Notes: a model not told the origin generated them from the sequence alone. 33,885 nucleotides of DNA from an uncultured Lachnospiraceae bacterium (GCA_910588535.1 CAJUOO010000034.1:1-33885); one strand, 5' to 3'. Positions 13,820 through 22,151 are shown, numbered from the stretch's first letter. Translations and numbers: made by a program.

Positions 13820-16104
13820 TCCCTTGGAAACAGCGCTCTGTACTGACTCTCCATAAACCGCTCATCAAGCAACAGAATCACTCCCTTATCCTGCCTTGTG
13901 CGTATGACCCGCCCAGCCGCCTGAAGCACTTTGTTCATCCCCGGAAAACGGTATGCATAATCAAAACCATTATGCTCTTTTTCGTCAAAATACCCCTTAA
14001 GGATCTCTCGTTCGACACAAATCTGCGGCAAACCAGTCCCCACTATTATTGTACCAATTAATCTCTCTTCCTTCAAGTCTATTCCTTCAGAGAATATCCC
14101 TCCCATCACGCAAAATGCTGCCTGTGTCGTGGAAATATCCTCAAACCGCTGAAGAAATTCCTCCTTCTCTGCCTCTGTCATGCTGCTCTTTTGCATAAAA
14201 ATCTCTGCTCCCTCCGGCAATCCCTCCTCGAAGGCGATGTCATAGATGGTCTGCATCATCTGATACGAAGGAAAAAATACCATATAATTTCCACTCTTCG
14301 CACAGAGCAACTCCTTGATATAAGCATAGATCCGAAGATATTCCTCCCTGTTCCTCCTAGTATAGCGGCTGCTCACATCACAACCCATAAGAAGGCTGCG
14401 ATTCTCCCTCTGAAACGGAGAAGGAGCATAGACAGCGTAGTCCTCCTCCCTTCCGCCCAGCAACTCCCTATAATATCCAATAGGCAGCAGCGTCGCTGAA
14501 AAAAAGACGGCACTTCTTCCCTTATCCAGACAAGCGCGAAGAAGCTTTGCCGTATGCACACAGAACAGCCGGACCAAAAACCTGCCATCTGCTGTGTGCT
14601 GTGTATAGATTCGATAACTGTCATCAAGCAGCTCATGAATATATAAAAACTGGCGTATCTTAAGGAAAAATTCTGTCAGCTCCTGCATATATTCAAAGCT
14701 TCTATGCTCGTCAAAAAAAGTTTCTATCTCTCCATAAAGCTTTGTGAGCTGCAAAGGCAAGGTGCCCGCATTATCAAGAATACAATACGATTCACATTCC
14801 CTTTTCATGGCAAGCATAGTCTTATTGATGCGGGCAAGCTCCTCTCCCATCTGCCTGCTATAAGGTAGCATGATTTTTCGAAGCTCCAAGACATCTTCCT
14901 TATAAAGTTCTGCGCTGTACATCTCTCTCGCCCTCTCTATCAGATTATGTGCCTCATCAATCAAAAAAATATAATCTCCCTTACTTCCCTCTGCAAAATA
15001 TCTCTTAAGTTTTACATTTGGATCAAATACATAATTATAATCACAAATCACGCCATCTACAAAACCACTGACATCCAGACACATCTCAAATGGACAGACC
15101 TGATGCTTCTCGGCATACCTAAGAATATGTTCTCTGTCAGCACTCTGCTCATGAACCAGAAGATCATAGATGGCATCGTTAATTCTGTCATAATGTCCCT
15201 TTGCATAAGGGCATGCCTGCGGATTGCACTCTCGCTCGGAGAGAAAGCATAATTTGTCCCTCGCCGTTATCGTGACGGTCTTAAAACACAGTCCTCTCTC
15301 CCTCAAAAGCAAAAAGGCTTCCTCCGCCACTGTCCGAGTGATGGTCTTTGCCGTCAGATAGAAAATCTTCTCTCCAATCCCCTCCCCCACCGCCTTCACA
15401 GCGGGAAATACCGTGGACATGGTCTTGCCCACCCCTGTCGGGGCCTGCAAAAACAAGGTTTTCTTTCGCTCAATCGTGCGGTACACTGACACAGCAAGCT
15501 CCCTCTGCCCCTCACGATAAGGGAATGGAAAATCAAGTGGCTTTATGGATTCCTGCCGTACCTTTCTCGCTTTATATTGATAATCTGTCCACTTCTTATA
15601 CTCTGTCAACATATTGTCAAACCAATCTGCAAGCTCCTTCGCCTGAAACTCCTCATAAAACCTTTTTATTTCCTCCGTCTCCAGATTGACATAGGTCATC
15701 TGTACCCCAATCTTGTCAAGCTTATTTTCCTCTCCATAGATATAAGCGTAGCACATCGCCTGTGCCTTATGAACCAGAACAGGCTCCTCAAGAGCATGCA
15801 GCTCCTTATACATTCCCTTTATCTCATCAATACAGATAATTTCCTCCTTTGTAAAGATCCCATCGGCTCTTCCTTCCACCATAAGCTGATAATCTCCCAG
15901 CTCAAAGCTTCTCTTTAAAGATACCTCCGAGCGATAATCTCCTCCCATACGCCTCTGGATCTTTCTGTGGATGCGGCTTCCAGCCTGCATTGCATCCTTA
16001 TCTGATATGCTTCCTCTGCGGTTGTCAATATCTCCTCCCCGCAAAATAAATTCTACCAACTCACGGACAGACACCTTGAGCTGTACTGCCTCACCACATT
16101 TCAT
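13744..16104 (-). CDS. DinG/XPD-like Fe-S helicase with N-terminal nuclease domain
   Basis: 786 aa. Residues about 1-185 look like a PD-(D/E)XK RecB/Cas4-type nuclease (EGRADGI near 77-83, CIDEIKG near 91-97, KAQAMCYAYIY near 113-123). An SF2 helicase follows: Walker A LQAPTGVGKT at 220-229, DEAH at 383-386, and C-terminal motif VI near QAAGRVIRTRQDKG. Four cysteines between motifs I and II (near 286, 293, 298 and 337) fit the Fe-S cluster of XPD/DinG helicases. Roles in DNA repair or unwinding of unusual structures are expected for the family. The start at 16104 follows GGGAGTTAGG inside a short hairpin repeat; 12 codons upstream are repeat-derived. First gene of an operon with parA and a small protein. 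Confidence 0.9.
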   Translation of the reverse strand: MKCGEAVQLKVSVRELVEFILRGGDIDNRRGSISDKDAMQAGSRIHRKIQRRMGGDYRSEVSLKRSFELGDYQLMVEGRADGIFTKEEIICIDEIKGMYKELHALEEPVLVHKAQAMCYAYIYGEENKLDKIGVQMTYVNLETEEIKRFYEEFQAKELADWFDNMLTEYKKWTDYQYKARKVRQESIKPLDFPFPYREGQRELAVSVYRTIERKKTLFLQAPTGVGKTMSTVFPAVKAVGEGIGEKIFYLTAKTITRTVAEEAFLLLRERGLCFKTVTITARDKLCFLSERECNPQACPYAKGHYDRINDAIYDLLVHEQSADREHILRYAEKHQVCPFEMCLDVSGFVDGVICDYNYVFDPNVKLKRYFAEGSKGDYIFLIDEAHNLIERAREMYSAELYKEDVLELRKIMLPYSRQMGEELARINKTMLAMKRECESYCILDNAGTLPLQLTKLYGEIETFFDEHRSFEYMQELTEFFLKIRQFLYIHELLDDSYRIYTQHTADGRFLVRLFCVHTAKLLRACLDKGRSAVFFSATLLPIGYYRELLGGREEDYAVYAPSPFQRENRSLLMGCDVSSRYTRRNREEYLRIYAYIKELLCAKSGNYMVFFPSYQMMQTIYDIAFEEGLPEGAEIFMQKSSMTEAEKEEFLQRFEDISTTQAAFCVMGGIFSEGIDLKEERLIGTIIVGTGLPQICVEREILKGYFDEKEHNGFDYAYRFPGMNKVLQAAGRVIRTRQDKGVILLLDERFMESQYRALFPREWSDIRRITVRNITKEVRDFWERQK

Positions 16105-16197
16105 CCTAACTCCCATCTGCCCGCTTTTGCAGGCATACAAATCAAGATGTGAAATTTTTATTTCACACTGTCTCCCATCTGTCGTTTAGACATACTA
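16105..16197 (-). repeat. double hairpin/GGGAG repeat supplying the dinG ribosome binding site
   Basis: On the minus strand two related units stand in tandem: GTATGTCTAAACGACAG + ATGGGAG (16171-16195) and TGCCTGCAAAAGCGGGCAG + ATGGGAGTTAGG (16105-16138). Between them lies a small hairpin GTGAAAT/ATTTCAC (16149-16167). The second unit ends at the dinG start codon. A close relative lies at 16653-16730. Confidence 0.65.
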
Positions 16198-16244
16198 ACC
16201 TGCTTTCTAGCAACTCTTCTTAATCTATATGCTTATATGAAACA

Positions 16245-16273
16245 GGGCTGCCGCATATAACGTGCAGCAGCCC
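16245..16273 (-). terminator. hairpin after the HPr-like gene
   Basis: GGGCTGC and GCAGCCC arms enclose 15 nt. On the minus strand the hairpin lies about 37 bp after the stop and is followed by TGTTTCAT. The U-tract is weak but the stem is strong; it separates the HPr-like gene from dinG. Confidence 0.5.
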
Positions 16274-16309
16274 TAACGCTTTTCTTGAATTTTTATGTTA
16301 TCTTTTCGT

Positions 16310-16537
16310 CTATGCCGTCGTATAATGACTTAAGAAATCCTCAAACTGTAAATCCTCTCCGCCGTACTGTACGGTAAGCTCCCTTGACAAATCAAGGCTT
16401 AGCACGCCAAGCAGCGACTTCGCATCAATTATGACTCTGTTATAAAAGACATCAATATCAAAATCACATTTTGACGCTGCTGAGACAAATTTCTTAGCAT
16501 CTGCAACTTCTGGCAATTTGATCTTTCTCTCTCTCAT
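16310..16537 (-). CDS. HPr-like protein lacking the active-site histidine
   Basis: 75 aa, slightly shorter than HPr (about 85-90). The part from FVSAASKCDFDIDV through IIDAKSLLGVLSLDL follows the HPr fold; Ser41 in AKSLLGVLSL aligns with the regulatory Ser46. The N-terminal phosphorylation motif (GLHARPA-like, His15) is absent and replaced by LPEVADAKKFV, so it cannot carry phosphate from enzyme I. It is a degenerate HPr that may act in regulation. The start at 16537 follows TGGAGG with 5 nt spacing. A consensus promoter (TTGACA, 17 bp, TATATA) precedes it; it is monocistronic. Confidence 0.75.
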   Translation of the reverse strand: MRERKIKLPEVADAKKFVSAASKCDFDIDVFYNRVIIDAKSLLGVLSLDLSRELTVQYGGEDLQFEDFLSHYTTA

Positions 16538-16597
16538 AATAACCTCCATTTCACTCAAAAACAAAATACAACAAAACACTTATTTGTGTTGCGATAA

Positions 16598-16626
16598 TAT
16601 ATAACATACTTTTCCAGAAATGTCAA
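16598..16626 (-). promoter_or_regulatory. promoter of the HPr-like gene
   Basis: Minus-strand TTGACA, 17-bp spacer and TATATA, about 60 bp upstream of the start codon. The -35 is a perfect consensus. Confidence 0.7.
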
Positions 16627-16652
16627 TTTACAAATTGCACAAAAGAAAGGCC

Positions 16653-16730
16653 TCACTAACTCCTATCTACCTGTTTTATCTGCCTGCTCTAGCAGGTGTA
16701 CAAATCAGGACGTGAAATTTTATTTCATAC
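16653..16730 (-). repeat. hairpin/GGAG repeat without a following gene start
   Basis: On the minus strand TTTCACGTCCTGATTTGTAC leads into CACCTGCTAGAGCAGGCAG and then GATAGGAGTTAG. This matches the unit before dinG base by base over most of its length. It lies upstream of the HPr-like promoter, so here the Shine-Dalgarno-like part serves no visible gene. Confidence 0.6.
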
Positions 16731-16740
16731 TAGTACCAAT

Positions 16741-16950
16741 GATTCTCAATAGGTTCCTTGAGGAAAACAGTGGACTGGCTCTACTACTTTATTGAATATC
16801 TCAGATACGCTGTTATTTTTCATATACTTGCAATACTTTATATTTATGTTTATCTTGTTTGTATTCTATAGAGCATCAGACGGAGGACCACAGGCAGTTC
16901 CCCGGACGGATCGATCCAAAAAATGATACAACAAATTTTTAACAATAGAT
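16741..16950. repeat. palindromic element copy 3 (internally deleted)
   Basis: The left part (CAATAGGTTCCTTGAGGAAA through CAGATACGCTG) matches the right arm and flank of the GTATAGCCC-type hairpin. It is followed by the spacer (TTGTTTGTATTC) and then, abruptly, by the right arm and flank of the GTCCGG-type hairpin (GGACCACAGGCAGTTCCCCG, CAAAAAATGATACAACAAAT). Both hairpins have lost one arm. The remainder of the region to 17093 is AT-rich with no gene or clear signal. Confidence 0.7.
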
Positions 16951-17093
16951 GATGTATATCATTTACAAATAGTAATACATTATCCAAAACAACTATGAAG
17001 GATCATATTTCAATATAGAAATTAATCAATGGATATCTCTTAAAACTAATAAGAAAGTAAGCATCTTGTTCTTATATTAGTCTATAAATATCA

Positions 17094-17852
17094 TCACAAC
17101 CCACTTACTGTATCAAACTCCAACATGTTTTTCCGATACCACAATGGTAACATATTTCTCTGGCAGTTTGGATTCTTCCGGCTTTCAATTGATATTGTAC
17201 GAAAGAATATCTTCCACAATTCTTCATAATCTGCTTCTTTTTTAGAAGATAACAAAGGAAAAAGTTCTGTCTCTCTGGTCAGCACCCAAGGTGTTCTCTT
17301 GGCATGTACCGCTGCGAGATTATGTGTTGCATCATAGATAATCCAGTTTTCTTCTGGAAGCCTGTCATCAAAATGAGGTGCTACCATTGTAATAATATGG
17401 CTTTTGGGCTCTATTTTTGAAAATAGTATGCCATTTTCAAGCTCCCGAAAACGGACAAACTGCAAAAATCTGTGCGCCTCTGTCCCCACTCTCCTCGCCA
17501 TGGAAAATACCTTCATCACATCGGGATGATTGAGACGCTCCAGCACCCTCGATCTATGCTTGATGGCAAGTACAATAAAACGATATATGTTATCTGCCTT
17601 TTCTTGTTCCGCCGACATCGCCGCTTTATAGGTGCAGGCAAAGACCTCCTCGGAGATTTTTTGCAATGTGCGCACTACCTTCTCCACCTTCTCTTCCTCT
17701 GTCTCCACTGTAACATACTCGGAAAAAAGGTCCAAATTATATTCTCCTTGAATCTGCAGGCTGACATTATTATGCCCCAGCCTACTCGCCCATGCATCAT
17801 ACACTGCTGTCATAATACCCTCAAAGGAATCCTCGCACACAAAAACTCTCAT
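17094..17852 (-). CDS. TIGR03915/DUF4130 putative DNA repair or metabolism protein
   Basis: 252 aa. It begins MRVFVCEDSFEGIMTAVYDAW, the typical start of the TIGR03915 family (DUF4130), and contains VGTEAHRFLQFVRFRELENG and APHFDDRLPEENWIIYDATH. The family occurs next to, and often with, the radical-SAM protein encoded just upstream here (51 bp gap, same strand) and is thought to act in DNA modification or repair, possibly with a uracil-glycosylase-like domain. The exact reaction is not established to my knowledge. A strong GGAGG site precedes the ATG. No terminator was recognised downstream. Confidence 0.85.
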   Translation of the reverse strand: MRVFVCEDSFEGIMTAVYDAWASRLGHNNVSLQIQGEYNLDLFSEYVTVETEEEKVEKVVRTLQKISEEVFACTYKAAMSAEQEKADNIYRFIVLAIKHRSRVLERLNHPDVMKVFSMARRVGTEAHRFLQFVRFRELENGILFSKIEPKSHIITMVAPHFDDRLPEENWIIYDATHNLAAVHAKRTPWVLTRETELFPLLSSKKEADYEELWKIFFRTISIESRKNPNCQRNMLPLWYRKNMLEFDTVSGL

Positions 17853-17903
17853 CTTTCTTCCTCCTGCATCTCACATCTTTGTACTACCACATATTGATAG
17901 AAA

Positions 17904-19250
17904 CTAAAGCTCTCCTGACACTGACAGCCTCCCATCCTCCACAGACGGAGGCACCGTCAACTTATAATCATCAAACAATGACATCTGTTGATAACTCTCC
18001 TTTTCCTGAAGCTCATAAAGTTTCTTTCTATCATCGTGAATTAAATGATGTGTGATAGAATTTTCCTCAAGCTTGATCTGATAACACATTCTTCCCATGC
18101 AAGTTATAAAATAAACGGCTCTTTTCATCACCACTCCAAGCCGTTTGAGATCCTCAAAGTCTAACTTGGCGCTTTTTCTTACCTGCACAATTCTTCTGGC
18201 AGATTTGACACCTATTCCCGGCACGCGCAGCAATGTCTGATACTCTGCTCGATTAACCTCCACGGGAAAACATTCTAAATGCCGCACTGCCCACTCACAT
18301 TTTGGATCAAGCAGCACATTAAAATTAGGACGTTCAGGCGTTAAAAGCTCTGACGCTTCAAATCCATAATAACGCAGCAGCCAGTCTGCCTGATACAGCC
18401 GATGCTCTCTAAGAAGCGGTGGTCCGTCGGGAAGCGCAGGAAGCATAGCATCTGAATTTACTGACACATATGCAGAATAAAATACACGCTTTAGCGAATA
18501 GCTTTTATACAGAGCCTCCGCAACGGATATAATCTGATAATCATTCTCCTTTGTCGCACCGATGATCATCTGTGTGCTCTGCCCTGCTGGGACAAATTTA
18601 GGTGTCGCACGGTAGAACGCCACCTCATTCTTGTTCGCCGTAATTCCAACCTGAATCTGCTTCATAGGCTTTAAAATAGTTTTTCTCGTCTTATGGGGAG
18701 CCAGCCTTCTAAGACCATCACCGGTAGGAAGTTCCAGATTCACACTCATGCGATCTGCCAGAAAACCTGTGCGCTGAATAAGTTCCTCATCTGCTCCCGG
18801 AATCGCCTTAACGTGAATATATCCCATAAAATGATATTCCTTGCGCAGCTTGTACAAAGTCTGATACAGTAGATCCATGGTATAATTAGGATTTTTCAAG
18901 ATCCCAGAACTCAAAAACAAGCCTTCAATATAATTTCTCCGATAAAACTCTATCGTTAAATTACAAATCTCCTCCGGCGTAAATGCTGCGCGCCTCACAT
19001 CATTAGAAGCTCGGTTAATACAATATTTACAATCAAAAACACATTCATTAGTAAATAATATCTTTAATAAGGAAATACATCTTCCATCTGCTGAAAAGCT
19101 GTGACAAATCCCACAAGCGAGGGAATTACCAATGCTTCCTTTCTTTCCTTTTCGACTAATTCCACTTGAAGTACACGCAGCATCATACTTTGCCGCATCA
19201 GAAAGAATCTGTAGTTTTTCTTGTATTGTCATGTTCTGTTCTATCTGCAT
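17904..19250 (-). CDS. TIGR03916 radical SAM protein, putative DNA modification/repair
   Basis: 448 aa. The radical-SAM cluster motif is CVFDCKYC (C70-x3-C74-x2-C77), binding a 4Fe-4S cluster and S-adenosylmethionine. More cysteines precede it (LACGICHSFSADGRCIS). A helix-hairpin-helix DNA-binding segment lies near the C-terminus (LLRVPGIGVKSARRIVQVRK). This layout is that of TIGR03916, the partner of TIGR03915 encoded downstream. The start at 19250 (MQIEQN) is chosen since GGTGAT lies 4 nt upstream and the predicted transcription start is about 24 nt before it; ATGs at 19292 and 19268 would be at or before that start, and 19232 lacks a site. Three GAACATRTGT-like sequences near the promoter suggest SOS control. 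Confidence 0.88.
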   Translation of the reverse strand: MQIEQNMTIQEKLQILSDAAKYDAACTSSGISRKGKKGSIGNSLACGICHSFSADGRCISLLKILFTNECVFDCKYCINRASNDVRRAAFTPEEICNLTIEFYRRNYIEGLFLSSGILKNPNYTMDLLYQTLYKLRKEYHFMGYIHVKAIPGADEELIQRTGFLADRMSVNLELPTGDGLRRLAPHKTRKTILKPMKQIQVGITANKNEVAFYRATPKFVPAGQSTQMIIGATKENDYQIISVAEALYKSYSLKRVFYSAYVSVNSDAMLPALPDGPPLLREHRLYQADWLLRYYGFEASELLTPERPNFNVLLDPKCEWAVRHLECFPVEVNRAEYQTLLRVPGIGVKSARRIVQVRKSAKLDFEDLKRLGVVMKRAVYFITCMGRMCYQIKLEENSITHHLIHDDRKKLYELQEKESYQQMSLFDDYKLTVPPSVEDGRLSVSGEL

Positions 19251-19280
19251 CTCTATCACCGCACACATGTTCTTTTTCCA

Positions 19281-19309
19281 AGTATAACACATATGTTCCT
19301 ACTATGCAA
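19281..19309 (-). promoter_or_regulatory. promoter of the radical-SAM operon with LexA-like boxes
   Basis: Minus-strand TTGCAT, 17-bp spacer and TATACT. The spacer contains GGAACATATGTGT, close to the Gram-positive LexA/DinR box (CGAACRNRYGTTYC). Similar sequences are CGAACATGTATTC at 19317-19329 and AAGAACATGTGTG near 19262-19274. Each has one or two mismatches. Confidence 0.5.
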
Positions 19310-19401
19310 GCATTTTCGAACATGTATTCTTAATTTCCACAAATAACCAGTCAAATAATTGTTATTCATCGAATAGAGAACGACCTTTTCCCCTACCTGC
19401 C

Positions 19402-19446
19402 GCGCAGGATGCGTACAACTTTGCTACTAAGTTCTCTGCGTCCCGC
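19402..19446. repeat. long imperfect hairpin
   Basis: GCGCAGGATGCGTACAACTT and AAGTTCTCTGCGTCCCGC are nearly complementary around a loop of about 7 nt. It lies between the fapA terminator and the radical-SAM promoter. It looks like a REP-type palindrome; no second copy is present in this window. Confidence 0.5.
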
Positions 19447-19450
19447 ACAT

Positions 19451-19481
19451 AAAAAAAGGGACCTAAAAGGTCCTCTTTTTT
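19451..19481 (-). terminator. terminator of fapA
   Basis: On the minus strand GAGGACCT, a TTT loop and AGGTCCC are followed by TTTTTTT, about 45 bp after the stop. The A-rich other side also makes it a possible bidirectional terminator. Confidence 0.85.
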
Positions 19482-19524
19482 CTGCTTCCATTTCTAATTA
19501 TTTACAGCAACACCCTTGCCATAA

Positions 19525-20937
19525 CTACTTCATCATCTTATACAGAGGCACAACCTCATCCGCCTGACGGACAAATTCTACATTTACCAAAGTATCCGTC
19601 ACAACATAAGTTTCTGAGTCAATAATAATATGCACACCCGGACATACTCTTCCGGCAACCGTAATCTTGGACTTTCCCATATTCGCGATCAAAAGTGCCA
19701 TCTCACTCTGCTCTCTCGCCTGCTGTTCTCGCTCCTCCTCCTTTATGGTAAGAGCCTGTTTAATCTTCTGATAGACCACCCGATCCATCTTCTCATTCTT
19801 AAGTCCCTTGGCAAATGCTTCCTCAAACATCTGAAGATTCGTTCTGAGAATATCAATCTCTGAATCAACCTTTGCCATCGTTCTGCCAATCGCATTGTAT
19901 TTATTAACGTTCTCGCTGGTGATGCCGACGGACACCCATGTGGGCACCTCCGCTGCATTTCCAAGGCCATGCGCAGAAATTGAGAGCAGAGCCTTAGAGG
20001 AGCCACCCATAATCACTCCCTTATTCCCTGAAACCTCTATATTTCCATCTGATTCAATATTACAATTAAAGAAATAATTGGCGCTGACATCTCCCTTAGC
20101 CTTAATTGTCACTGCCTCGAAAAACTTTCCTGACACGTTTCCATTACATTCTATGTAGCCAGTACCTGCTCCCTGCATGCCATTTTTAAGAATAACGTCC
20201 TTGCTCGCGCGAATTGTCACACTTCCCACATGCCCATCTATCACTACATTTCCATTCGCAATAATAGACAAGCCCGATTGCATGTTGCCCATCACATAGA
20301 CATCACCCTCAAATCGCACATTTCCCACAGAAAGATCCAGATCTCCTGTCACAGTGTAGACATTACTGATCTCTAGACGGCCGGCTGCAAGCTCTATTCT
20401 TCCGTTCATAACAGAAATATATTTTCTCTTGTCCTCCGTCACCGTAAATCCTGAGCCGCGAAGCGGCGGCAGCTCCAATCCACGTTTTGCCATACAGATA
20501 TCCCCGCACACCGTATACCCACAGATTCCAGTTGTAGCTGGAAAATACTCAGCCACTACCTGACCTACAGTAACGGTCTCAAATAAATCCATATTGAGAT
20601 AATCTACGGAGCCATCCTGCAAAATATGGGGAACAGATGATGTCTGGGTTCGGAAATTATATTCATAATGCCCCGGTTCACCGTCCATCGCTGCTTTTCC
20701 TCTGGCTACTACAATAGGACGATTATATACCTCTTTGTTTATCATCCTGTTTAGGGCTTCTTCATCAATACCATATTTCACATTATTTTCTGTCAGAAGT
20801 CCCTTCAAATCTGCCAGACTGTAACTCAATCCTTCAGGTGGTCTGCACAATTCAAGTGTGGCACTCATCTTATCGTCCGCAATCCGAACTACAGACTCCG
20901 TCTGTTCTGTTTCTAATGGAAAAGAAAAATTATCCAT
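19525..20937 (-). CDS. FapA (DUF342) family protein
   Basis: 470 aa. The FapA/DUF342 family has an N-terminal globular domain (to about residue 170) and a central right-handed beta-helix of repeating turns (SNVYTVTGDLDLSVGNVRFE, IIANGNVVIDGHVGSVTIRA, GNVSGKFFEAVTIKAKGDVS). A helical segment (about 350-410) and a short C-terminal beta region follow. Members are cytoplasmic and have been linked to cell polarity, flagellar placement or envelope functions; no enzymatic activity is known. The length is typical. GGAGGAGGTGG precedes the ATG and a TTGACA promoter lies just upstream. Flanked by a terminator, it is a single-gene unit. Confidence 0.88.
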   Translation of the reverse strand: MDNFSFPLETEQTESVVRIADDKMSATLELCRPPEGLSYSLADLKGLLTENNVKYGIDEEALNRMINKEVYNRPIVVARGKAAMDGEPGHYEYNFRTQTSSVPHILQDGSVDYLNMDLFETVTVGQVVAEYFPATTGICGYTVCGDICMAKRGLELPPLRGSGFTVTEDKRKYISVMNGRIELAAGRLEISNVYTVTGDLDLSVGNVRFEGDVYVMGNMQSGLSIIANGNVVIDGHVGSVTIRASKDVILKNGMQGAGTGYIECNGNVSGKFFEAVTIKAKGDVSANYFFNCNIESDGNIEVSGNKGVIMGGSSKALLSISAHGLGNAAEVPTWVSVGITSENVNKYNAIGRTMAKVDSEIDILRTNLQMFEEAFAKGLKNEKMDRVVYQKIKQALTIKEEEREQQAREQSEMALLIANMGKSKITVAGRVCPGVHIIIDSETYVVTDTLVNVEFVRQADEVVPLYKMMK

Positions 20938-20960
20938 TATGCCACCTCCTCCTATCTATA

Positions 20961-20989
20961 CTATATCGTAAGTCCCAAGCGAATGTCAA
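20961..20989 (-). promoter_or_regulatory. promoter of fapA
   Basis: Minus-strand TTGACA, 17-bp spacer and ATATAG (or TATAGT shifted by a few bases), about 25 bp before the start codon. Confidence 0.65.
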
Positions 20990-20999
20990 GATGACATTT

Positions 21000-22151
21000 T
21001 TATTTTATCAATTTATTTACAAATTTATCTGTCGCAAAACCTGCCATATTATAAACAAGCAACACATCTGTCACTTGATTATCCTTGATAAACGCCTCCA
21101 CTCCTCCATTATAATAGCGGAGATCCATCATAGTGATCCTCTCAAAATCTTCCACAAAAAAAGGGGCGAGACAATGTGCATAGGAATCCTTGATTAGCAG
21201 CAGGTGTTTTCCATTTTTGACAGAGGTCTCTATCTCTGTCAAAGCATGATTCCCATCGCAAAACACAGCGTACTGATCTCTGGTTGACAACTTTTCATAA
21301 GAATATAGAGAATCCTTCCACTCCCCTGCACGATCCAACTTCATGCGAAGTGCACCAAGCGGCCTTTCAAAAGCATAGATGCGATCTGGCTTCATACCAA
21401 GACTAACCTTTGCATATAATGTGCCCAAAAAAGAATCAGAAAGACATGTTCTCTTATAATCAGTCTGCGCCACCGGCTCCATCCCCTGCTGTTCTCTCCA
21501 TGCATTATACCCATAAAAAGCTCCAAGTGTCGTCCAATGATGATCCGTGCGATAATAGATCTCCTCCTCACGATGTTCATACAAATGACGATAAACATCC
21601 ACCCAAGCTTCTTTCGGAAGACGTTCTTTTATCTGGGATAGTAGCTTTTCCTGTACATCCTCCCACGCCAACACAGGAAGTTTTTCCCTAAGCACACAAG
21701 AAGCTGTCGGCACCAGCATAATAGCAAGATGCTCCTTTCCTAATTCTTCCTGCTGCCGAGTGGCAAAGGTGACAAGTGTCTCTTGATTTTTCACTGACTG
21801 CTCAGAACAAAGCTCCTTCTTATCCTGCTTTTCAATATAATACCCATCAGAAGCAAAATACACTCCATTGATCTCAGACTTAAGCATCGCCCTCTCCGTA
21901 AGTGTCTTACAAGTAATCCACTGATTGCGGAGCGGAAATTGATCCGTCACATAGGACTCATACTTTTTCATATAGTCCCCTGTCATAACTCCCTTAAGAG
22001 AAAATTCAGGCTTCTTATTCATATAGCGATTCTCAAACTCTGAAAAGCCCGTCTGCGGCTTAATCAGGCTGACAAAGAAAAAGCCTGCGATAAACATACA
22101 AAACAGTACACACAATATCCTGTCGGAACGAATATCAGCATGTGATTTCAT
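21000..22151 (-). CDS. DHHW family protein (AlgX/DltD-like acetyl transfer partner)
   Basis: 383 aa. A single N-terminal membrane anchor (about 10-30) exposes an SGNH-hydrolase-like domain outside the membrane. The name-giving motif is at 203-206 (YYRTDHHWTTLGA) and the likely nucleophile Ser lies in LLIKDSYAH near residue 310. Related AlgJ/AlgX proteins move acetyl groups received through an MBOAT protein onto exported polysaccharide. The gene lies 62 bp after an MBOAT gene and is last in a three-gene operon. A CAGGAG site precedes the ATG, right after a small hairpin (CCTG/CAGG). The acetylated polymer is unknown. Confidence 0.88.
   Translation of the reverse strand: MKSHADIRSDRILCVLFCMFIAGFFFVSLIKPQTGFSEFENRYMNKKPEFSLKGVMTGDYMKKYESYVTDQFPLRNQWITCKTLTERAMLKSEINGVYFASDGYYIEKQDKKELCSEQSVKNQETLVTFATRQQEELGKEHLAIMLVPTASCVLREKLPVLAWEDVQEKLLSQIKERLPKEAWVDVYRHLYEHREEEIYYRTDHHWTTLGAFYGYNAWREQQGMEPVAQTDYKRTCLSDSFLGTLYAKVSLGMKPDRIYAFERPLGALRMKLDRAGEWKDSLYSYEKLSTRDQYAVFCDGNHALTEIETSVKNGKHLLLIKDSYAHCLAPFFVEDFERITMMDLRYYNGGVEAFIKDNQVTDVLLVYNMAGFATDKFVNKLIK

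Noticed and set aside
13693..14061. Plus-strand frames of about 120 codons opposite dinG and parA
   Set aside because: They are shadows of strongly supported genes on the other strand.
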